Shown here in pieces: positions 19,223 through 28,865 of a DNA stretch of 64,000 nt (positions are counted from its first letter, which is position 1; every line of letters starts with the position of its first letter). This stretch comes from Acidovorax sp. FJL06 (GTDB taxonomy: Bacteria; Pseudomonadota; Gammaproteobacteria; Burkholderiales; Burkholderiaceae_C), in NCBI RefSeq assembly GCF_003852545.1, contig NZ_QAJR01000012.1, forward strand, positions 50,942-114,941, in the 5' to 3' direction. Made by a program: the position numbers and the translations under genes. Under the pieces are notes generated by a model. That model saw only the letters and a list, made by a program, of their open reading frames with translations. It had not been told where the DNA came from and ran no database searches.

Positions 19223-21169
19223 GGCGCCGCCTGCACCCCCATCGGCCCCCAGGCGGAACACCGACACCACCTGCACCAGGTCCTCGGCCTGGTTCTGCAG
19301 GCTGCTGGCGGCGGCGGCCATTTCCTCGACCAGCGCGGCGTTCTGCTGCGTGACCTGGTCCATCTGCGTCACGGCCTCGCCCACCTGGGACACGCCCAGG
19401 GATTGTTCGTGGCTGGCCGCGCTGATCTCGCCCACGATGTCCGTCACGCGGCGGATGGCGCCCACCACCTCGTTCATCGTGGCGCCCGCGCGGTCCACCA
19501 GCGCACTGCCCTGGGCCACGCGCTCCACGCTGGCGCTGATGAGCGACTTGATCTCGCGCGCGGCCTCGGCGCTGCGCCCGGCCAGGCTGCGCACCTCGCT
19601 GGCCACCACCGCAAAGCCCCGGCCCTGCTCGCCCGCACGGGCCGCTTCCACGGCCGCGTTCAGCGCCAGGATGTTGGTCTGGAACGCGATGGAGTCGATC
19701 ACGCCGATGATGTCGGAGATCTTCTGCGACGAGGCGTTGATGCCGTGCATGGTGTCCACCACCTGGGCCACCACCTCGCCGCCCTGGATGGCCACGGTGC
19801 TGGCGCTGGCGGCGAGCTGGCTGGCCTGCTGCGCACTGTCGGCGTTCTGCCGCACGGTGGCGTTGAGCTGCTCCATCGAGGCCGCGGTTTCCTCCAGCGC
19901 GCTGGCCTGGCTTTCGGTGCGGGCCGACAGGTCGGTGTTGCCCTGCGCGATCTGCACGCTGGCCGTGGCCACGCTTTCCGATCCGCTGCGCACCTGGCGC
20001 ACCACCTGCGTGAGCTGGCTGCGCATCTGCATCAGGGCCTGCAGCAGCTGGCCCACCTCGTTCGTGCCATGGGCGATGGGCGCGCCGCTCAGGTCGCCCT
20101 GCGCCACGGCGCGCGACAGGGCCACGGCCTGCGACAGCGGCCCGGTCATGGAGCGCACGAACACCAGGGCCATGCCGCTGGTGGCCGACAGCGTGAGCAC
20201 CAAGGCCAGCGCCACCCACAGCAGCCCCCGCTGCAGCGCGGCCACGCGGGCCTGCAGGGCCTGGTCCAGGTTGGCCATGGACAGGTTGTTGAGCGCGTTC
20301 AGCGCGTCGATGGTGCGCGTGAATGCATCGAAGTAGTCCTTGGACGCGAGCTGCAATTCGGTGGCGTTGATCACATCGCGCTCGGCCATCTGCAGCGACT
20401 GCTGGATCTGGGCCTGCACCGCCTGGGCGTTGCTGCCCAGTGCGCTTTGCAGCTGGGCATTGCCTTGCAGCGCGCGGTCCAGGCCACGGAAGGTGTCGGC
20501 CTGCAGCTCGGCCACCCGCTGCTGTAGCACCAGCAGCTGGCCCTTGGTCTGCGGCGTGAGTTCGCGCTTGCCCAAAGCGCTGGCGCCCTGGGCGCGCAGC
20601 ATGCCCAGCTTTTCGCCCAGCATGGGGGCCTGCGTCAGCGAGGCCTGGATGAGGGCATGGGTGTCGGCGTCGGGGTCGATCTGCAGGCCGTAGGCATGCA
20701 CCAGGGCCTCGTTGAGTTGCAGCAGCGATGCGATGAGCTGGGTGTGCTGTGCGGTGCTCTGCGCCTGCTCGATGCTGCGCGCGCCCACGGTCTGCTCCAG
20801 CGTGCGCCAGGTCTGCTGGGCCTGGGTCCAGGGGGCCAGATGGGCGGCGGGCACCTGGGCGGTGGCAAAGCGGGCCGTGACATCGTCCAGCGCCGCGTTG
20901 ACCGCGTCGCGCGCGGCGGGGCGGCGTGCTGCCAGGGCTTCGTCGCCGCCCAGCATGCCTGCCGACAGGCCGCGGTGCACCTGCACCAGCTGCACCAGGC
21001 GCGTGACGGCCTGTGCGGGGGCCACGCCCCGCGCCTCCTGGCGGGCATGCGCGATGGCGCGCAGCGAATCGCTCACCGTCAGGTAGGTGGGCAGCGCGCT
21101 CATCATGAGCCCGATGGTCCCCAGGATGAGGAATTTTTCGAGCAGGTTCAACCGGTGCAGAAGTGACAT
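19202..21169 (-). CDS. methyl-accepting chemotaxis protein
   Basis: 655 residues. An N-terminal membrane helix (about 12-32) is followed by a long periplasmic sensor region (about 35-305), which opens with [18 protein letters not shown]. This recalls the start of nitrate/nitrite-sensing (NIT) domains, but I cannot confirm that. A second helix (about 310-335) precedes a HAMP domain. The signalling domain has the conserved hairpin [20 protein letters not shown] preceded by [20 protein letters not shown], and methylation-type helices on each side. It would couple to CheA/CheW at the inner membrane; no che genes are in the window. A candidate FNR-type promoter lies upstream at 21296-21337. The last codons come from a repeat element. 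Confidence 0.95.
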   Translation of the reverse strand: MSLLHRLNLLEKFLILGTIGLMMSALPTYLTVSDSLRAIAHARQEARGVAPAQAVTRLVQLVQVHRGLSAGMLGGDEALAARRPAARDAVNAALDDVTARFATAQVPAAHLAPWTQAQQTWRTLEQTVGARSIEQAQSTAQHTQLIASLLQLNEALVHAYGLQIDPDADTHALIQASLTQAPMLGEKLGMLRAQGASALGKRELTPQTKGQLLVLQQRVAELQADTFRGLDRALQGNAQLQSALGSNAQAVQAQIQQSLQMAERDVINATELQLASKDYFDAFTRTIDALNALNNLSMANLDQALQARVAALQRGLLWVALALVLTLSATSGMALVFVRSMTGPLSQAVALSRAVAQGDLSGAPIAHGTNEVGQLLQALMQMRSQLTQVVRQVRSGSESVATASVQIAQGNTDLSARTESQASALEETAASMEQLNATVRQNADSAQQASQLAASASTVAIQGGEVVAQVVDTMHGINASSQKISDIIGVIDSIAFQTNILALNAAVEAARAGEQGRGFAVVASEVRSLAGRSAEAAREIKSLISASVERVAQGSALVDRAGATMNEVVGAIRRVTDIVGEISAASHEQSLGVSQVGEAVTQMDQVTQQNAALVEEMAAAASSLQNQAEDLVQVVSVFRLGADGGAGGAGMLRLQ

Positions 21170-21295
21170 GGCAGTGGGCGCACGGTCAAGGTGTGCGCAA
21201 AAAGTAGACCTCAGGGGCGGGGCGTCGGCACCCGCCGACTGGGGTGCGGCCTCAGCACCTGTTCCAGGGTGTTTCCGGCCGCGCGGATGTAACGC

Positions 21296-21337
21296 AATGT
21301 AGGGATCTGACGCGAGTAGGGTTTTGACTCACGTCAA
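21296..21337 (-). promoter_or_regulatory. candidate FNR/ANR-type class II promoter of the chemoreceptor gene
   Basis: TTGAC-TCAC-GTCAA (21324-21337) is a perfectly symmetrical FNR/DNR-like box. On the minus strand its inner edge is followed by exactly 22 bases and then TACATT (21301-21296), a good -10 hexamer. This places the box centre near -41.5, as in class II FNR promoters. The transcript would have a leader of about 120 bases before the ATG at 21169. Confidence 0.55.
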
Positions 21338-21454
21338 GTCCTGCGGTACTGGGCGCGCGCAGCCTGCGCGCAGCGCGGTGCGGGCACCGCAGCGGCCTTG
21401 GGGAGGGGCAAAATAGGGAAACCCTCCCCCACCCCCCCTTCGTTGGAGCACGGC

Positions 21455-21895
21455 ATGCACTCGATCACCCTGCGCTTCCAGGCCTCTCAAAGCACCCTGC
21501 CCCAGGCAGGCCGCGTGCCCGGCGGCACGGTGCTGCGCTGGGTGGACGAGGCGGGGTTTGCCTGCGCCAGCGCCTGGGCCCGGGGGGCGTGCGTGATGGA
21601 GTTCGTGGGCGGGGCCCATTTTGTGCACCCCATCCGGCCCGGTGACCTGGTCGAGGTGCATGCGCGCTTGGCCTCCACCACCGACACCGCCATGCACCTG
21701 GCCGTGGAGGTGCGCAGCGGCGGCGTCCATGGTGAGCCGCAGCGGGAGGTGCTGCACTGCGTGGCGGTGTACACCGCCGTGGACGCGCAGGAGCAGCCCC
21801 GCGCCGTGGACACATGGCGCCCCGAAACCCCGGGCGACATTGCGCTGGCCCAGCGGGTGAAGGCCCACATCGACGCAGCGCGCGCCGCGCAGTGA
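21455..21895 (+). CDS. hotdog-fold acyl-CoA thioesterase
   Basis: 146 residues. ATG at 21455 with GGAG upstream. The sequence GGTVLRWVDEAGFACASAWA, followed by VEFVGGAHFVHPIRPGDLVEVHARL in close variant form, is typical of YciA/acyl-CoA thioester hydrolase-type single hotdog domains, which act as hexamers on medium to long acyl-CoA in the cytoplasm. The actual substrate is unknown. The gene stands alone between a divergent chemoreceptor and a convergent aspartoacylase-type gene; a palindromic repeat lies just after it. Confidence 0.88.
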   Translation: MHSITLRFQASQSTLPQAGRVPGGTVLRWVDEAGFACASAWARGACVMEFVGGAHFVHPIRPGDLVEVHARLASTTDTAMHLAVEVRSGGVHGEPQREVLHCVAVYTAVDAQEQPRAVDTWRPETPGDIALAQRVKAHIDAARAAQ

Positions 21896-21904
21896 GGGTG
21901 CGGT

Positions 21905-21967
21905 GGAGAGAAAACGGCCGGTAGCGCTTGATGGATAAGCGCTATGAGCTATTTATTTTGTAGCAAC
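21905..21967. repeat. palindromic intergenic repeat, copy c
   Basis: Inverted arms TAGCGCTT (21922-21929) and AAGCGCTA (21937-21944), followed by TGAGCTATTTATTTTGTAGC. It sits between the convergent thioesterase and aspartoacylase-type genes. Confidence 0.85.
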
Positions 21968-21987
21968 GACCTGGTGGGCCCGGGTGC

Positions 21988-22986
21988 CTACAGCACCTGG
22001 CGGCGCGCAAAGCGCACCACCGTGACGCCCGCCCGCGCCTGCCGCACCGAGGGCATGACCAGCACGCAGCCGTCGTAGGGGGTGGCCACGGGCACGCCGT
22101 CGCTGCCATCACCATTCCAGCCGATCACCGTGCCGGCCTGGTCAAACAGCTCCAGCCCGGTGTAGGGCGCCACAAAGCGGAAGGCGCTGCTGGTGGCGAC
22201 CACGGGGCCGGTCACCTCCAGCGCCCATTGGCGCGGCGCGTCGGGCAGGCGCCAGCCGGGCAGCTGCCGGGCCAGCGTGCCGGCGTCCAGCACGCCGGAC
22301 TGCTCGAGAAAGCGCACACACTGGTCCTGCGCCACGGCGCGGCTGGCGGGGTCGCCGTGGAAGCCGCACTCAATGAGCAGCGAGCGGGTGTCGCCGCCCT
22401 CTTCGTCCATGCGCCCAAAGCGGCCATAGTCGCGCATGCGCACGCCGTCCTTGTGGCCCGCGTCCACCACGATGTGCTCGGGCGAGCGCATGGCACGCGC
22501 CAGTTGCCGGTTGCGCGGCTGGATGCCGGTGAGCAGCAGGGGCGCCGAGGGCTCGTGCATGGAATGGATGTCGAGCAGCCAGTCGGCCTGCGCCACCCAG
22601 GGGCGCAGCGCGGCGGCGCGGCGGCGCTCGGCCGTGTCGGCCGCGTCCATGCGTTCGTCCAGCCACTGGCGGTTGAGGTCTTCGTCGGTGAAGCGCGAGG
22701 CATCGTGGTTGGCAGGGTCGAAGCGGTCGAAGGCCTCAAGGTTGCAGAACGCGAGCGTGAGCGTGCCCTGCGCAGGGCGCACACCCGCCTCCAGCAGGCC
22801 CAGGAGCGCCCAGGCGCCGCACAGCTCGTTGCCGTGCACCAGGGCGCTGACCATCACATGGCGCCCGGGCTGGCCCGAGTCGAAATGCCACACGCCCTCG
22901 GTGCCGGTGTTGCCGGCGCGCCAGGCTCTGATGTCCGGTGCGGGCAGTTCGAAGCGCAAGGGCGGGGTGGGTGTTGCGGTGCTCAT
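21988..22986 (-). CDS. succinylglutamate desuccinylase/aspartoacylase family protein
   Basis: 332 residues. The zinc carboxypeptidase-like fold is indicated by HGNE (His51, Glu54) within VMVSALVHGNELCGAW, the NLEAFDRFDP and RFTDEDLNRQW segments, and a downstream zinc His in LLDIHSMHEPSAPLLL. Such enzymes cleave an N-acyl amino acid (for example N-acetyl-aspartate) to the free amino acid; which acyl amino acid is used here is unknown. The start overlaps the stop of the Bug-protein gene (ATGA), so they are co-translated, suggesting it processes the compound brought in by that binding protein. A LysR regulator gene lies just upstream on the same strand. Confidence 0.9.
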   Translation of the reverse strand: MSTATPTPPLRFELPAPDIRAWRAGNTGTEGVWHFDSGQPGRHVMVSALVHGNELCGAWALLGLLEAGVRPAQGTLTLAFCNLEAFDRFDPANHDASRFTDEDLNRQWLDERMDAADTAERRRAAALRPWVAQADWLLDIHSMHEPSAPLLLTGIQPRNRQLARAMRSPEHIVVDAGHKDGVRMRDYGRFGRMDEEGGDTRSLLIECGFHGDPASRAVAQDQCVRFLEQSGVLDAGTLARQLPGWRLPDAPRQWALEVTGPVVATSSAFRFVAPYTGLELFDQAGTVIGWNGDGSDGVPVATPYDGCVLVMPSVRQARAGVTVVRFARRQVL

Positions 22987-23957
22987 TCTTCGATCTTGGC
23001 GAACTGGACGATCTTGGCGTACTTGGCGATTTCGTCGTTGATGAACTTGGGCGTGTTCAGCGCGGGCGAGGCCACGGTGGTGCCCGTGGCTTCCATCTTC
23101 TTGCGGAACTCGGGCGACTGCAGGGTGTCGGCCAGCGCCTTCTTGAGCTTGTCGGCCACCGGCTTGGGCAGGTTGGCCGGGCCCAGCAGCGCAAACCAGG
23201 AGCTGATGTCCACATTCTTGAACTGCGGCAGCTCCGACAGGGCCGGGATGTCGGGGGTTGCGGCCGAGCGCTTGGCCTCGGTGGTGCCCAGGGCCACCAC
23301 CTTGCCGGCCTTGATGTGCGGCAGGCCGCTGGAGAGCACGAACACCCCGAACTCCAGGTTGTTGCCGATCAGGTCGTTGGTGAGCGGGGCCACGCCGCGG
23401 TAGGGAATGTGGGTCATGAACAGCTTGCCCTGCTCCTTCACCATTTCGCCGGCCAGGTGCAGGGCCGTGCCCACGCCCGAGCTGCCGTAGCTGAACTTGC
23501 CGGGGTTCTTGGACACCAGCTGCACGAATTCGGCCGCGTTCTTCACGCCGGTCTGCGATGAGGCCACCAGCACCATGGGCTGGGAGCCGATCACGCCGAT
23601 GGGGGTGAACTGGCCCATGTCGTACTTGACCTTCTTGGTCACCAGCTTGGCGATGGCGATCTCGTTGTTGGCGCCCACCAGCAGGGTGTAGCCGTCGGGC
23701 GCGGCATTGGCCACCTTCTGCGCACCGATCGTGCCACCCGCCCCGCCCAGGTTCTCAATGACCACGGGCTGGCCCAGGCGGTTGGACAGCTCGGTGCCCA
23801 CCATGCGGCCCATGAGGTCGGTGCTGCCGCCCGGCGGGTAGCCCACGACGATGGTGATGGGCTTGCTGGGGTAGCTGTCCTGCGCGAGGGCGGGGGCGGC
23901 GAGCAGGGCCAGGCCGCACAGCAGGGCGGCGCGGCGCAGGGGATGGGGGGTGGGCAT
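22983..23957 (-). CDS. Bug-type tripartite tricarboxylate transporter substrate-binding protein
   Basis: 324 residues. The signal peptide ends APALAQ/DSYP. The mature N-terminus SYPSKPITIVVGYPPGGSTD and the VIENLGGAGGTIGAQ segment are diagnostic of the Bug (TctC) family, very numerous in Comamonadaceae and Bordetella. It is a periplasmic receptor for a carboxylate. The membrane components (TctA/TctB) are not in the window, as is usual for orphan Bug proteins. The start is set at the signal peptide; AAGGAAA lies about 15 bases upstream. It is coupled to the downstream desuccinylase-type gene, so an acylated amino acid or related carboxylate is a plausible ligand (inference). Confidence 0.93.
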   Translation of the reverse strand: MPTPHPLRRAALLCGLALLAAPALAQDSYPSKPITIVVGYPPGGSTDLMGRMVGTELSNRLGQPVVIENLGGAGGTIGAQKVANAAPDGYTLLVGANNEIAIAKLVTKKVKYDMGQFTPIGVIGSQPMVLVASSQTGVKNAAEFVQLVSKNPGKFSYGSSGVGTALHLAGEMVKEQGKLFMTHIPYRGVAPLTNDLIGNNLEFGVFVLSSGLPHIKAGKVVALGTTEAKRSAATPDIPALSELPQFKNVDISSWFALLGPANLPKPVADKLKKALADTLQSPEFRKKMEATGTTVASPALNTPKFINDEIAKYAKIVQFAKIEE

Positions 23958-24098
23958 GGGCGTGGGTTTCCTTGCAAGGAATGGCGAACGGGGAACGGAG
24001 GATGGGCCCGATTGTGAAAAGCCCGGGCGCACCCGGTGGTGCCAAAACGGCACCAGGCCGTGCAGAGTTTGTGAGTATGCCCTGGGGAAACCCGGGGC

Positions 24099-24995
24099 TC
24101 AGCGCTGCGCCAGCGCCTTCCACAGCGCTTCGGCCAGGGGGCCGAGGCGGCGCTTGGGGCGGTACAGGCGCACGTCAAAGCGCACCTCCATGCGGGTGTC
24201 GCCCGCCAGCGCCAGGCGCTGGGCCTGGCAGTCGGCAAACACCATGGACCAGGGCAGCCAGGCCACGCCCAGGCCCTTTTGCACGTATTCGTAGTGCGCG
24301 TCGGCCGAGTCGCACTCCACCACGCGCTGCAGCCGGGGCGCGTGCGGGTTCTGGGCCAGGTGGTCTTCCACCAGCCGCCCCAGGGCCAGCTGCGGCGCAT
24401 AGGCCAGGTACGGAATCCGCGTGGCGTCGGGCCCGAAGCGGTGCAGCGCCTGCCCCTGCGCGGTGGCGCGCGACACGGGCACCAGGCGGTCCGAGGCCAC
24501 GGTCACATGCAGGAACTGGCGTGCATCCAGGCGCACGGCGAGTGCCGGGTGGTGGTAGACAAGGGAGAAATCGGCCTCGTTGCGCTCCAGCATGGCCACG
24601 GTGTCGGCCAGCGCCCGGGTGCGGATGCACAGCTCGCCACCCTGCAGGAGGGGCTGCAGGCGCACCAGCCAGTCGGCCACCACGGTGCGCGCCAGCGTGC
24701 GGCCCGTGGCCAGCGTCACGGTGCGGGCCTGGCGGCCGGCCAGGCTTTGCAGCTCTTCATGCGACTGCGCGAGGTTGCGCGCGAGCTGGCCGGCGGTTTC
24801 CAGAAAACTCAGCCCTGCAGGCGTGAGGGTGACGGGGCCGCCGCCCCGCTCCACCAGCGGTGTGCCGGCCCAGGCCTCCAGTGCCCGGATGCGCCGCCCG
24901 AACGCAGGGTGGGTGACATGCCGCAGCTCGGCGGCACGGGTGAAGCTGCGCTCCTGCGCCAGCACGATGAAATCTTCCAGCCACTTGAGTTGCAT
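24099..24995 (-). CDS. LysR family transcriptional regulator
   Basis: 298 residues. The N-terminal winged helix-turn-helix (about 1-60) reads LKWLEDFIVLAQERSFTRAA, then HVTHPAFGRRIRALEAWAGTPLVERG. The remaining two-lobed effector-binding domain is typical of LysR proteins. It is on the same strand and 141 bases upstream of the Bug/aspartoacylase pair, so it may regulate that pair from within the same transcription direction; LysR genes are more often divergent from their targets. The effector is unknown. Confidence 0.93.
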   Translation of the reverse strand: MQLKWLEDFIVLAQERSFTRAAELRHVTHPAFGRRIRALEAWAGTPLVERGGGPVTLTPAGLSFLETAGQLARNLAQSHEELQSLAGRQARTVTLATGRTLARTVVADWLVRLQPLLQGGELCIRTRALADTVAMLERNEADFSLVYHHPALAVRLDARQFLHVTVASDRLVPVSRATAQGQALHRFGPDATRIPYLAYAPQLALGRLVEDHLAQNPHAPRLQRVVECDSADAHYEYVQKGLGVAWLPWSMVFADCQAQRLALAGDTRMEVRFDVRLYRPKRRLGPLAEALWKALAQR

Positions 24996-25055
24996 GGGCG
25001 GTGCGGGTGGTGGCTGGGGCCGGGGCGGAGCTTGCGCGCGGCGGCGCCGTGGACT

Positions 25056-25883
25056 TCAGCGGCTGCGCGAGGCTTCGAGCACCGCGCGGGTGTGCTGGGC
25101 GGCGGTGCGTGCTGCGGCCGCAAAGTCCGCGCCCTGGGACGCGTACAGCACGGCGCGCGAGGAGTTCACGATGATGGGGCCGTCATGGCGCAGCCCGGCG
25201 CGCACTGTGGCGGCGGCGTCGCCGCCCTGGGCGCCGACGCCCGGGATCAGCAGCGGCAGCGTGGGGGCGATGGCGCGCACGCGCTCGATCTCCTGGGGGT
25301 AGGTCGCGCCCACCACCAGGCCGAGCTGGCCGTTCTTGTTCCAGGGGCCTTGGGCCAGGCGCGCCACATGCTCGTACATCAGCGGCTGGCCGTCGATGCT
25401 GGCCAGGCGCTGGTTTTGCAGGTCGTCCCCGCCCGGGTTGGAGGTGCGGCACAGCAGGAAGGCGCCCTTGCCGTGGTAGGCCAGGTAGGGCTCGATGGAG
25501 TCAAAGCCCATGAAGGGCGACAGCGTGACGGCATCGGCGCCATAGCGCTCGAAGGCCTCCTTGGCGTACTGCTCGGCGGTGGAGCCGATGTCGCCGCGCT
25601 TGGCATCCAGGATCACCGGCACCTGCGGCGCATTGGCGCGCATGTGCTGCATCAGGCGCTCCAACTGGTCTTCGGCGCTGTGGGCGGCGAAGTAGGCGAT
25701 CTGGGGCTTGAACGCGCAGACCAGGTCGGCCGTGGCGTCCACGATGGCGGCGCAAAAGTCGTAGATCTTGCGCGGGTCGCCCTGCATCCCTGCAGGAAAG
25801 CGCGTGGGTTCGGGGTCCAGGCCCACGCACAGCAGGGAGTTGTTCTGCGCCGTGGCGCCACGCAGCATGTCGGTGAAGTTCAT
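25056..25883 (-). CDS. pyrF: orotidine 5'-phosphate decarboxylase
   Basis: 275 residues, the size of the longer type 2 PyrF subfamily. The N-terminal [15 protein letters not shown] and the catalytic [13 protein letters not shown] (Lys about residue 95, with the Asp pair) are family hallmarks; a later [15 protein letters not shown] and [11 protein letters not shown] complete the barrel. It catalyses the last step of de novo UMP synthesis in the cytoplasm. The start is placed at MNFTDML; the longer upstream frame is non-coding. It is separated from the upstream lipoprotein gene by a strong terminator, so it has its own promoter in 25884-25983. Confidence 0.96.
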   Translation of the reverse strand: MNFTDMLRGATAQNNSLLCVGLDPEPTRFPAGMQGDPRKIYDFCAAIVDATADLVCAFKPQIAYFAAHSAEDQLERLMQHMRANAPQVPVILDAKRGDIGSTAEQYAKEAFERYGADAVTLSPFMGFDSIEPYLAYHGKGAFLLCRTSNPGGDDLQNQRLASIDGQPLMYEHVARLAQGPWNKNGQLGLVVGATYPQEIERVRAIAPTLPLLIPGVGAQGGDAAATVRAGLRHDGPIIVNSSRAVLYASQGADFAAAARTAAQHTRAVLEASRSR

Positions 25884-25983
25884 GGGCGTGATTTTAGTGG
25901 GCGGCCCCTGCCCTATCCCCTGGGGATGCACCCGGGGTGCTGCGGCTTGCATGGAGAGGGAGGGGGGCGCCATCCCGCAGGCA

Positions 25984-26010
25984 TAAAAAAAGGCCGTCGA
26001 AACGGCCTTT
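25984..26010 (-). terminator. Rho-independent terminator after the FlgO-like lipoprotein operon
   Basis: AAAGGCCGT (25989-25997), loop CGAA, ACGGCCTTT (26002-26010). On the minus strand the stem is followed by a run of seven T residues. It lies about 40 bases past the stop at 26051. Confidence 0.9.
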
Positions 26011-26050
26011 CCTCTTGGCAGGCAGGGGGCCTGCGAGCGCAGCAAGCAAC

Positions 26051-26608
26051 TCAGCGTGGCACGGCCAGCAGGCGCTGCACGTCGCGGTCGTTGGGCAGGG
26101 CGTAGTCGTGGCCGCGCACGATGCGGCTGTCTTCGGTGCGCACCAGCTTCAGGCTCACATAGGTGTAATTGGCGGCGGCCGAGTAGGTGCCCACCAGCAC
26201 CATGGAGGCGTTCTGGCTGCGGGCGATGTCCTTGATCTCGCGCGACAGCAGCAACTCGCCCGCACCTTCGCGCACGAACACCTCACCGCGCAGCTTGATT
26301 TCCTTCACGTTGAAGCCGTTGGCCGCCATGCTGGTGGCGTATTGCTCCGACAGCGTGCGACCCAGGGGCGCCGCGCGGCTCAGGTCGTTGACGTTGACCA
26401 CGGTAGCCACGAGCACGGGGCCTGCGCCCAGGGCGTTCATGTCGAAGCCGGTGGTCAGCTTGGTCACTGCGTCGCGGCTGGTCTGGATGAACTGGCTGCT
26501 GGCGGCTTCCTGGTAGGTGGGCTCGACGCGCACGGGCGCGGAGTTGTTGGCGCAACCGGCCAGAACCACGCCGGCCAGCACCGTCAGAAGAAGTGCGGGG
26601 GTTTTCAT
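26051..26608 (-). CDS. FlgO-like outer membrane lipoprotein
   Basis: 185 residues. The lipobox LAGC puts the lipidated Cys at residue 19. The mature domain ([26 protein letters not shown], then a [13 protein letters not shown] helix and the [26 protein letters not shown] stretch, listed here as separate motifs) matches the FlgO-type fold found in Vibrio flagellar lipoproteins. Its start overlaps the stop of the preceding lipoprotein gene (ATGA), so the two are made together and probably interact. No flagellar genes are near, so a flagellar role is not supported by context. A strong terminator follows. Confidence 0.8.
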   Translation of the reverse strand: MKTPALLLTVLAGVVLAGCANNSAPVRVEPTYQEAASSQFIQTSRDAVTKLTTGFDMNALGAGPVLVATVVNVNDLSRAAPLGRTLSEQYATSMAANGFNVKEIKLRGEVFVREGAGELLLSREIKDIARSQNASMVLVGTYSAAANYTYVSLKLVRTEDSRIVRGHDYALPNDRDVQRLLAVPR

Positions 26609-27291
26609 TGCGACACAACCTTCATGTTGACGTTCTGGTACGAGGGACGCGTGAACAGCGGGGTGTCGGCGTTTTCCAGGTAGTACACGTCGGTCTTGCG
26701 GGCCAGGTACTGGCCGCCCCGGGTGACGGTGGTGGTCAGGATCAGCTCGGTGTTGGTGGGGCCACCGGAGTTGATGCTGTTGGCGTAGTCGGCGGCAACC
26801 GTCAGGCCCAGGCCGGCGGCCAACTGGGCGTCGATGTGCTGGTTGCGCAGGCCGTAGGCGGCAAACAGGCCGGCGGCCAGCATGGTGAACTGGCCGGGGA
26901 TGAAGTGGGGGCGGTCGCTGTTGTGGCGCACCACCTGGATGCCGTAGGAGACTTCCAGGGCCTGGCCGGGGCTTTGCAGCACCACGGCGCCGTTCTGGAC
27001 CAGCTTGGTGATCAGGAACTCGCGGAACCCGGTTTCAAACTGCGTGGCGTTGGCGGGCAGCGTCACGTGCAGCGGGGTGTTGGGGGCGACGCCCGCCTTG
27101 TCCAGCGTACTCAGGGTCTGGCCGACCACATCGCGCGACACCAGGTCCCAGTGGCCTGCGGAGCGCACCTTGGGCTGCGAGGTGTATTCAAAATTTTCCG
27201 CAACGGGAATAGGCGCTTTCTGTGCGCACCCAACCAAAGTTGCCACAGCGCCAGCCAATACGGCCAAGCTGATTGCCTTTGAAAACGACAT
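26605..27291 (-). CDS. lipoprotein partner of the FlgO-like protein
   Basis: 228 residues. The lipobox LVGC places the lipidated Cys at residue 22. No catalytic motif is visible. The region ILTTTVTRGGQYLARKTDVY and the ending with mixed beta pattern suggest a periplasm-facing outer membrane lipoprotein. The middle has a weakly hydrophobic, Ala/Gly-rich stretch (TMLAAGLFAAYGLRNQ). The ATG is preceded by AGGAGGG. It is the first gene of a two-gene operon with the FlgO-like gene, with overlapping stop and start. I do not recognise a named family. Confidence 0.8.
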   Translation of the reverse strand: MSFSKAISLAVLAGAVATLVGCAQKAPIPVAENFEYTSQPKVRSAGHWDLVSRDVVGQTLSTLDKAGVAPNTPLHVTLPANATQFETGFREFLITKLVQNGAVVLQSPGQALEVSYGIQVVRHNSDRPHFIPGQFTMLAAGLFAAYGLRNQHIDAQLAAGLGLTVAADYANSINSGGPTNTELILTTTVTRGGQYLARKTDVYYLENADTPLFTRPSYQNVNMKVVSQ

Positions 27292-27453
27292 GATTCCCTC
27301 CTACGGACTAGATTTGCGAGGATCTGGACAGATGCGGCCCGCACGATTGAAAAATAATTCTGGGCGGGTTCCTCAACAAAAACAAGAAAAAATTACGCTA
27401 ACTGCGCTCCGCCGTACACAGTTCGTTGTTTTTGGTCACAGTTGTGTGCCACT

Positions 27454-27491
27454 GCAAGGCATACCGGGCCAAATAACCCGGTTTGCCTTGC
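27454..27491 (-). terminator. long hairpin just after pgk
   Basis: GCAAGGCATACCGGG (27454-27468) pairs with CCCGGTTTGCCTTGC (27477-27491), 13 of 15 positions matching, ending six bases past the pgk stop. There is no adjacent T-run on the minus strand, so it may be an mRNA-stabilising or Rho-assisted end rather than a classical terminator. Confidence 0.55.
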
Positions 27492-27497
27492 ATTTGC

Positions 27498-28697
27498 TTA
27501 CACGGAAGCGGCTGCGCGCTGCTCCAGGATGGCAAAAGCGGGCAGTTTTTTGCCTTCCAGCACCTCCAGGAAGGCGCCGCCACCGGTCGAGATGTAACCC
27601 ACCTGTTGCTCGATGCCGTACTTGGCGATGGCGGCCAGCGTGTCGCCACCCCCCGCAATGCTGAACGCGGGCGACTCGGCAATCGCCTGGGCGATGGTGC
27701 GGGTGCCGTTCTCGAACGCGGCGAACTCGAACACGCCCACGGGGCCGTTCCAGACAATGGTGCCTGCCGACTTGAGCTGGGCGGCCAGGCGGGCGGCGGT
27801 GTCGGGGCCGATGTCCAGGATCAGGTCATCGGGCGCCACGTCGGTGGCGGCCTTCACGGTGGCGGGCGCGTCGGCGGCAAAGGCCTTGGCCACCACCACG
27901 TCGGTGGGGATCGGCACCTCGGCACCCCGGGCCTTCATGGCGGCCATCACGGATTTGGCGGCGTCCAGCAGGTCGGGCTCGGCCAGGCTCTTGCCGATGG
28001 GCAGACCCGCAGCCAGCATGAAGGTGTTGGCAATGCCGCCGCCCACGATGAGCTGGTCCACCTTGTCGGCCAGGCTTTGCAAAATCGTGAGCTTGGTGGA
28101 CACCTTGGAGCCCGCCACGATGGCGGCCAACGGGCGCTGGGGCTGGGCCAGGGCCTTGGTCAGGGCGTCGATCTCGGCCGACAGCAGCGGGCCGGCGCAG
28201 GCCACAGGGGCAAACTGGGCGATGCCGTAGGTCGTGCCTTCGGCGCGGTGGGCGGTGCCAAACGCATCGTTCACGAAGATGTCGCACAGCGCGGCCAGCT
28301 TGCGCGCCAGCTCTTCCTTGTTCTTCTTTTCGCCCACGTTCAGGCGGCAGTTTTCCAGCAGCACGACCTGGCCGGGGGCCACGGTGACGCCGTCCACCCA
28401 GTTCGCCACCAGCGGCACCTCGCGGCCCAGCAGCTCGGACAGGCGCTTGGCCACCGGGGCCAGCGAGTCCTCGGGCTTGAACTCGCCTTCGGTCGGGCGG
28501 CCCAGGTGGCTGGTCACCATCACGGCGGCGCCCGCGTCCAGCGCCATGCGGATGCAGGGGATCGAGGCGCGGATGCGGGTGTCTTCGGTGATGCGGCCGG
28601 CGTCGTCCTGCGGGACGTTCATGTCCGCGCGGATGAAGACGCGCTGGCCTTGGGCCTTGCCTTGGGCACACAGATCGGAAAAGCGGAGGATGTTCAT
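27498..28697 (-). CDS. pgk: phosphoglycerate kinase
   Basis: 399 residues, the normal bacterial length. The N-domain has [13 protein letters not shown] and the 3-phosphoglycerate loop [11 protein letters not shown]. The hinge region carries [11 protein letters not shown]. The C-domain has the nucleotide-binding [11 protein letters not shown] and the C-terminal [17 protein letters not shown]. It is the glycolytic/gluconeogenic enzyme interconverting 1,3-bisphosphoglycerate plus ADP with 3-phosphoglycerate plus ATP. It is monocistronic here; gap and other glycolytic genes are not in the window. A stable hairpin follows the stop. Confidence 0.97.
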   Translation of the reverse strand: MNILRFSDLCAQGKAQGQRVFIRADMNVPQDDAGRITEDTRIRASIPCIRMALDAGAAVMVTSHLGRPTEGEFKPEDSLAPVAKRLSELLGREVPLVANWVDGVTVAPGQVVLLENCRLNVGEKKNKEELARKLAALCDIFVNDAFGTAHRAEGTTYGIAQFAPVACAGPLLSAEIDALTKALAQPQRPLAAIVAGSKVSTKLTILQSLADKVDQLIVGGGIANTFMLAAGLPIGKSLAEPDLLDAAKSVMAAMKARGAEVPIPTDVVVAKAFAADAPATVKAATDVAPDDLILDIGPDTAARLAAQLKSAGTIVWNGPVGVFEFAAFENGTRTIAQAIAESPAFSIAGGGDTLAAIAKYGIEQQVGYISTGGGAFLEVLEGKKLPAFAILEQRAAASV

Positions 28698-28813
28698 AGC
28701 AGAGGTGTATAGGGGAAGGAGGGCTCGCGGCGGCCATTTTAGTAACCGCCGTAGAGGGCACCCTTCTGTCTGTGCCAGTGCACCCGTGGAACTGGCTTTG
28801 CCAGGCCACCGGG

Positions 28814-28858
28814 TGCGTCCCCCTCAGGGGGATGGCGCCGAAGGCGGCTCAGGGGGAA
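28814..28858. repeat. short palindromic GC element
   Basis: CCCCCTCAGGGGG (28819-28831) is itself a hairpin, and AGGCGGCTCAGGGGG follows. The element lies between the pgk start and the end of the azlD-type gene and could end transcription of the latter operon. From memory this kind of sequence is frequent between Comamonadaceae genes; that needs a search. Confidence 0.5.
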
Positions 28859-28865
28859 CCTATTT

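Noticed and set aside
21901-21967. Possible small RNA or CRISPR-like unit
   Set aside because: Only one palindrome at this place and no spaced array; it belongs to the dispersed repeat family instead.
28698-28760. Promoter of pgk around a TAAAAT hexamer
   Set aside because: A plausible -10 is present on the minus strand, but no matching -35 at 16-18 bases, so it is not listed as a feature.
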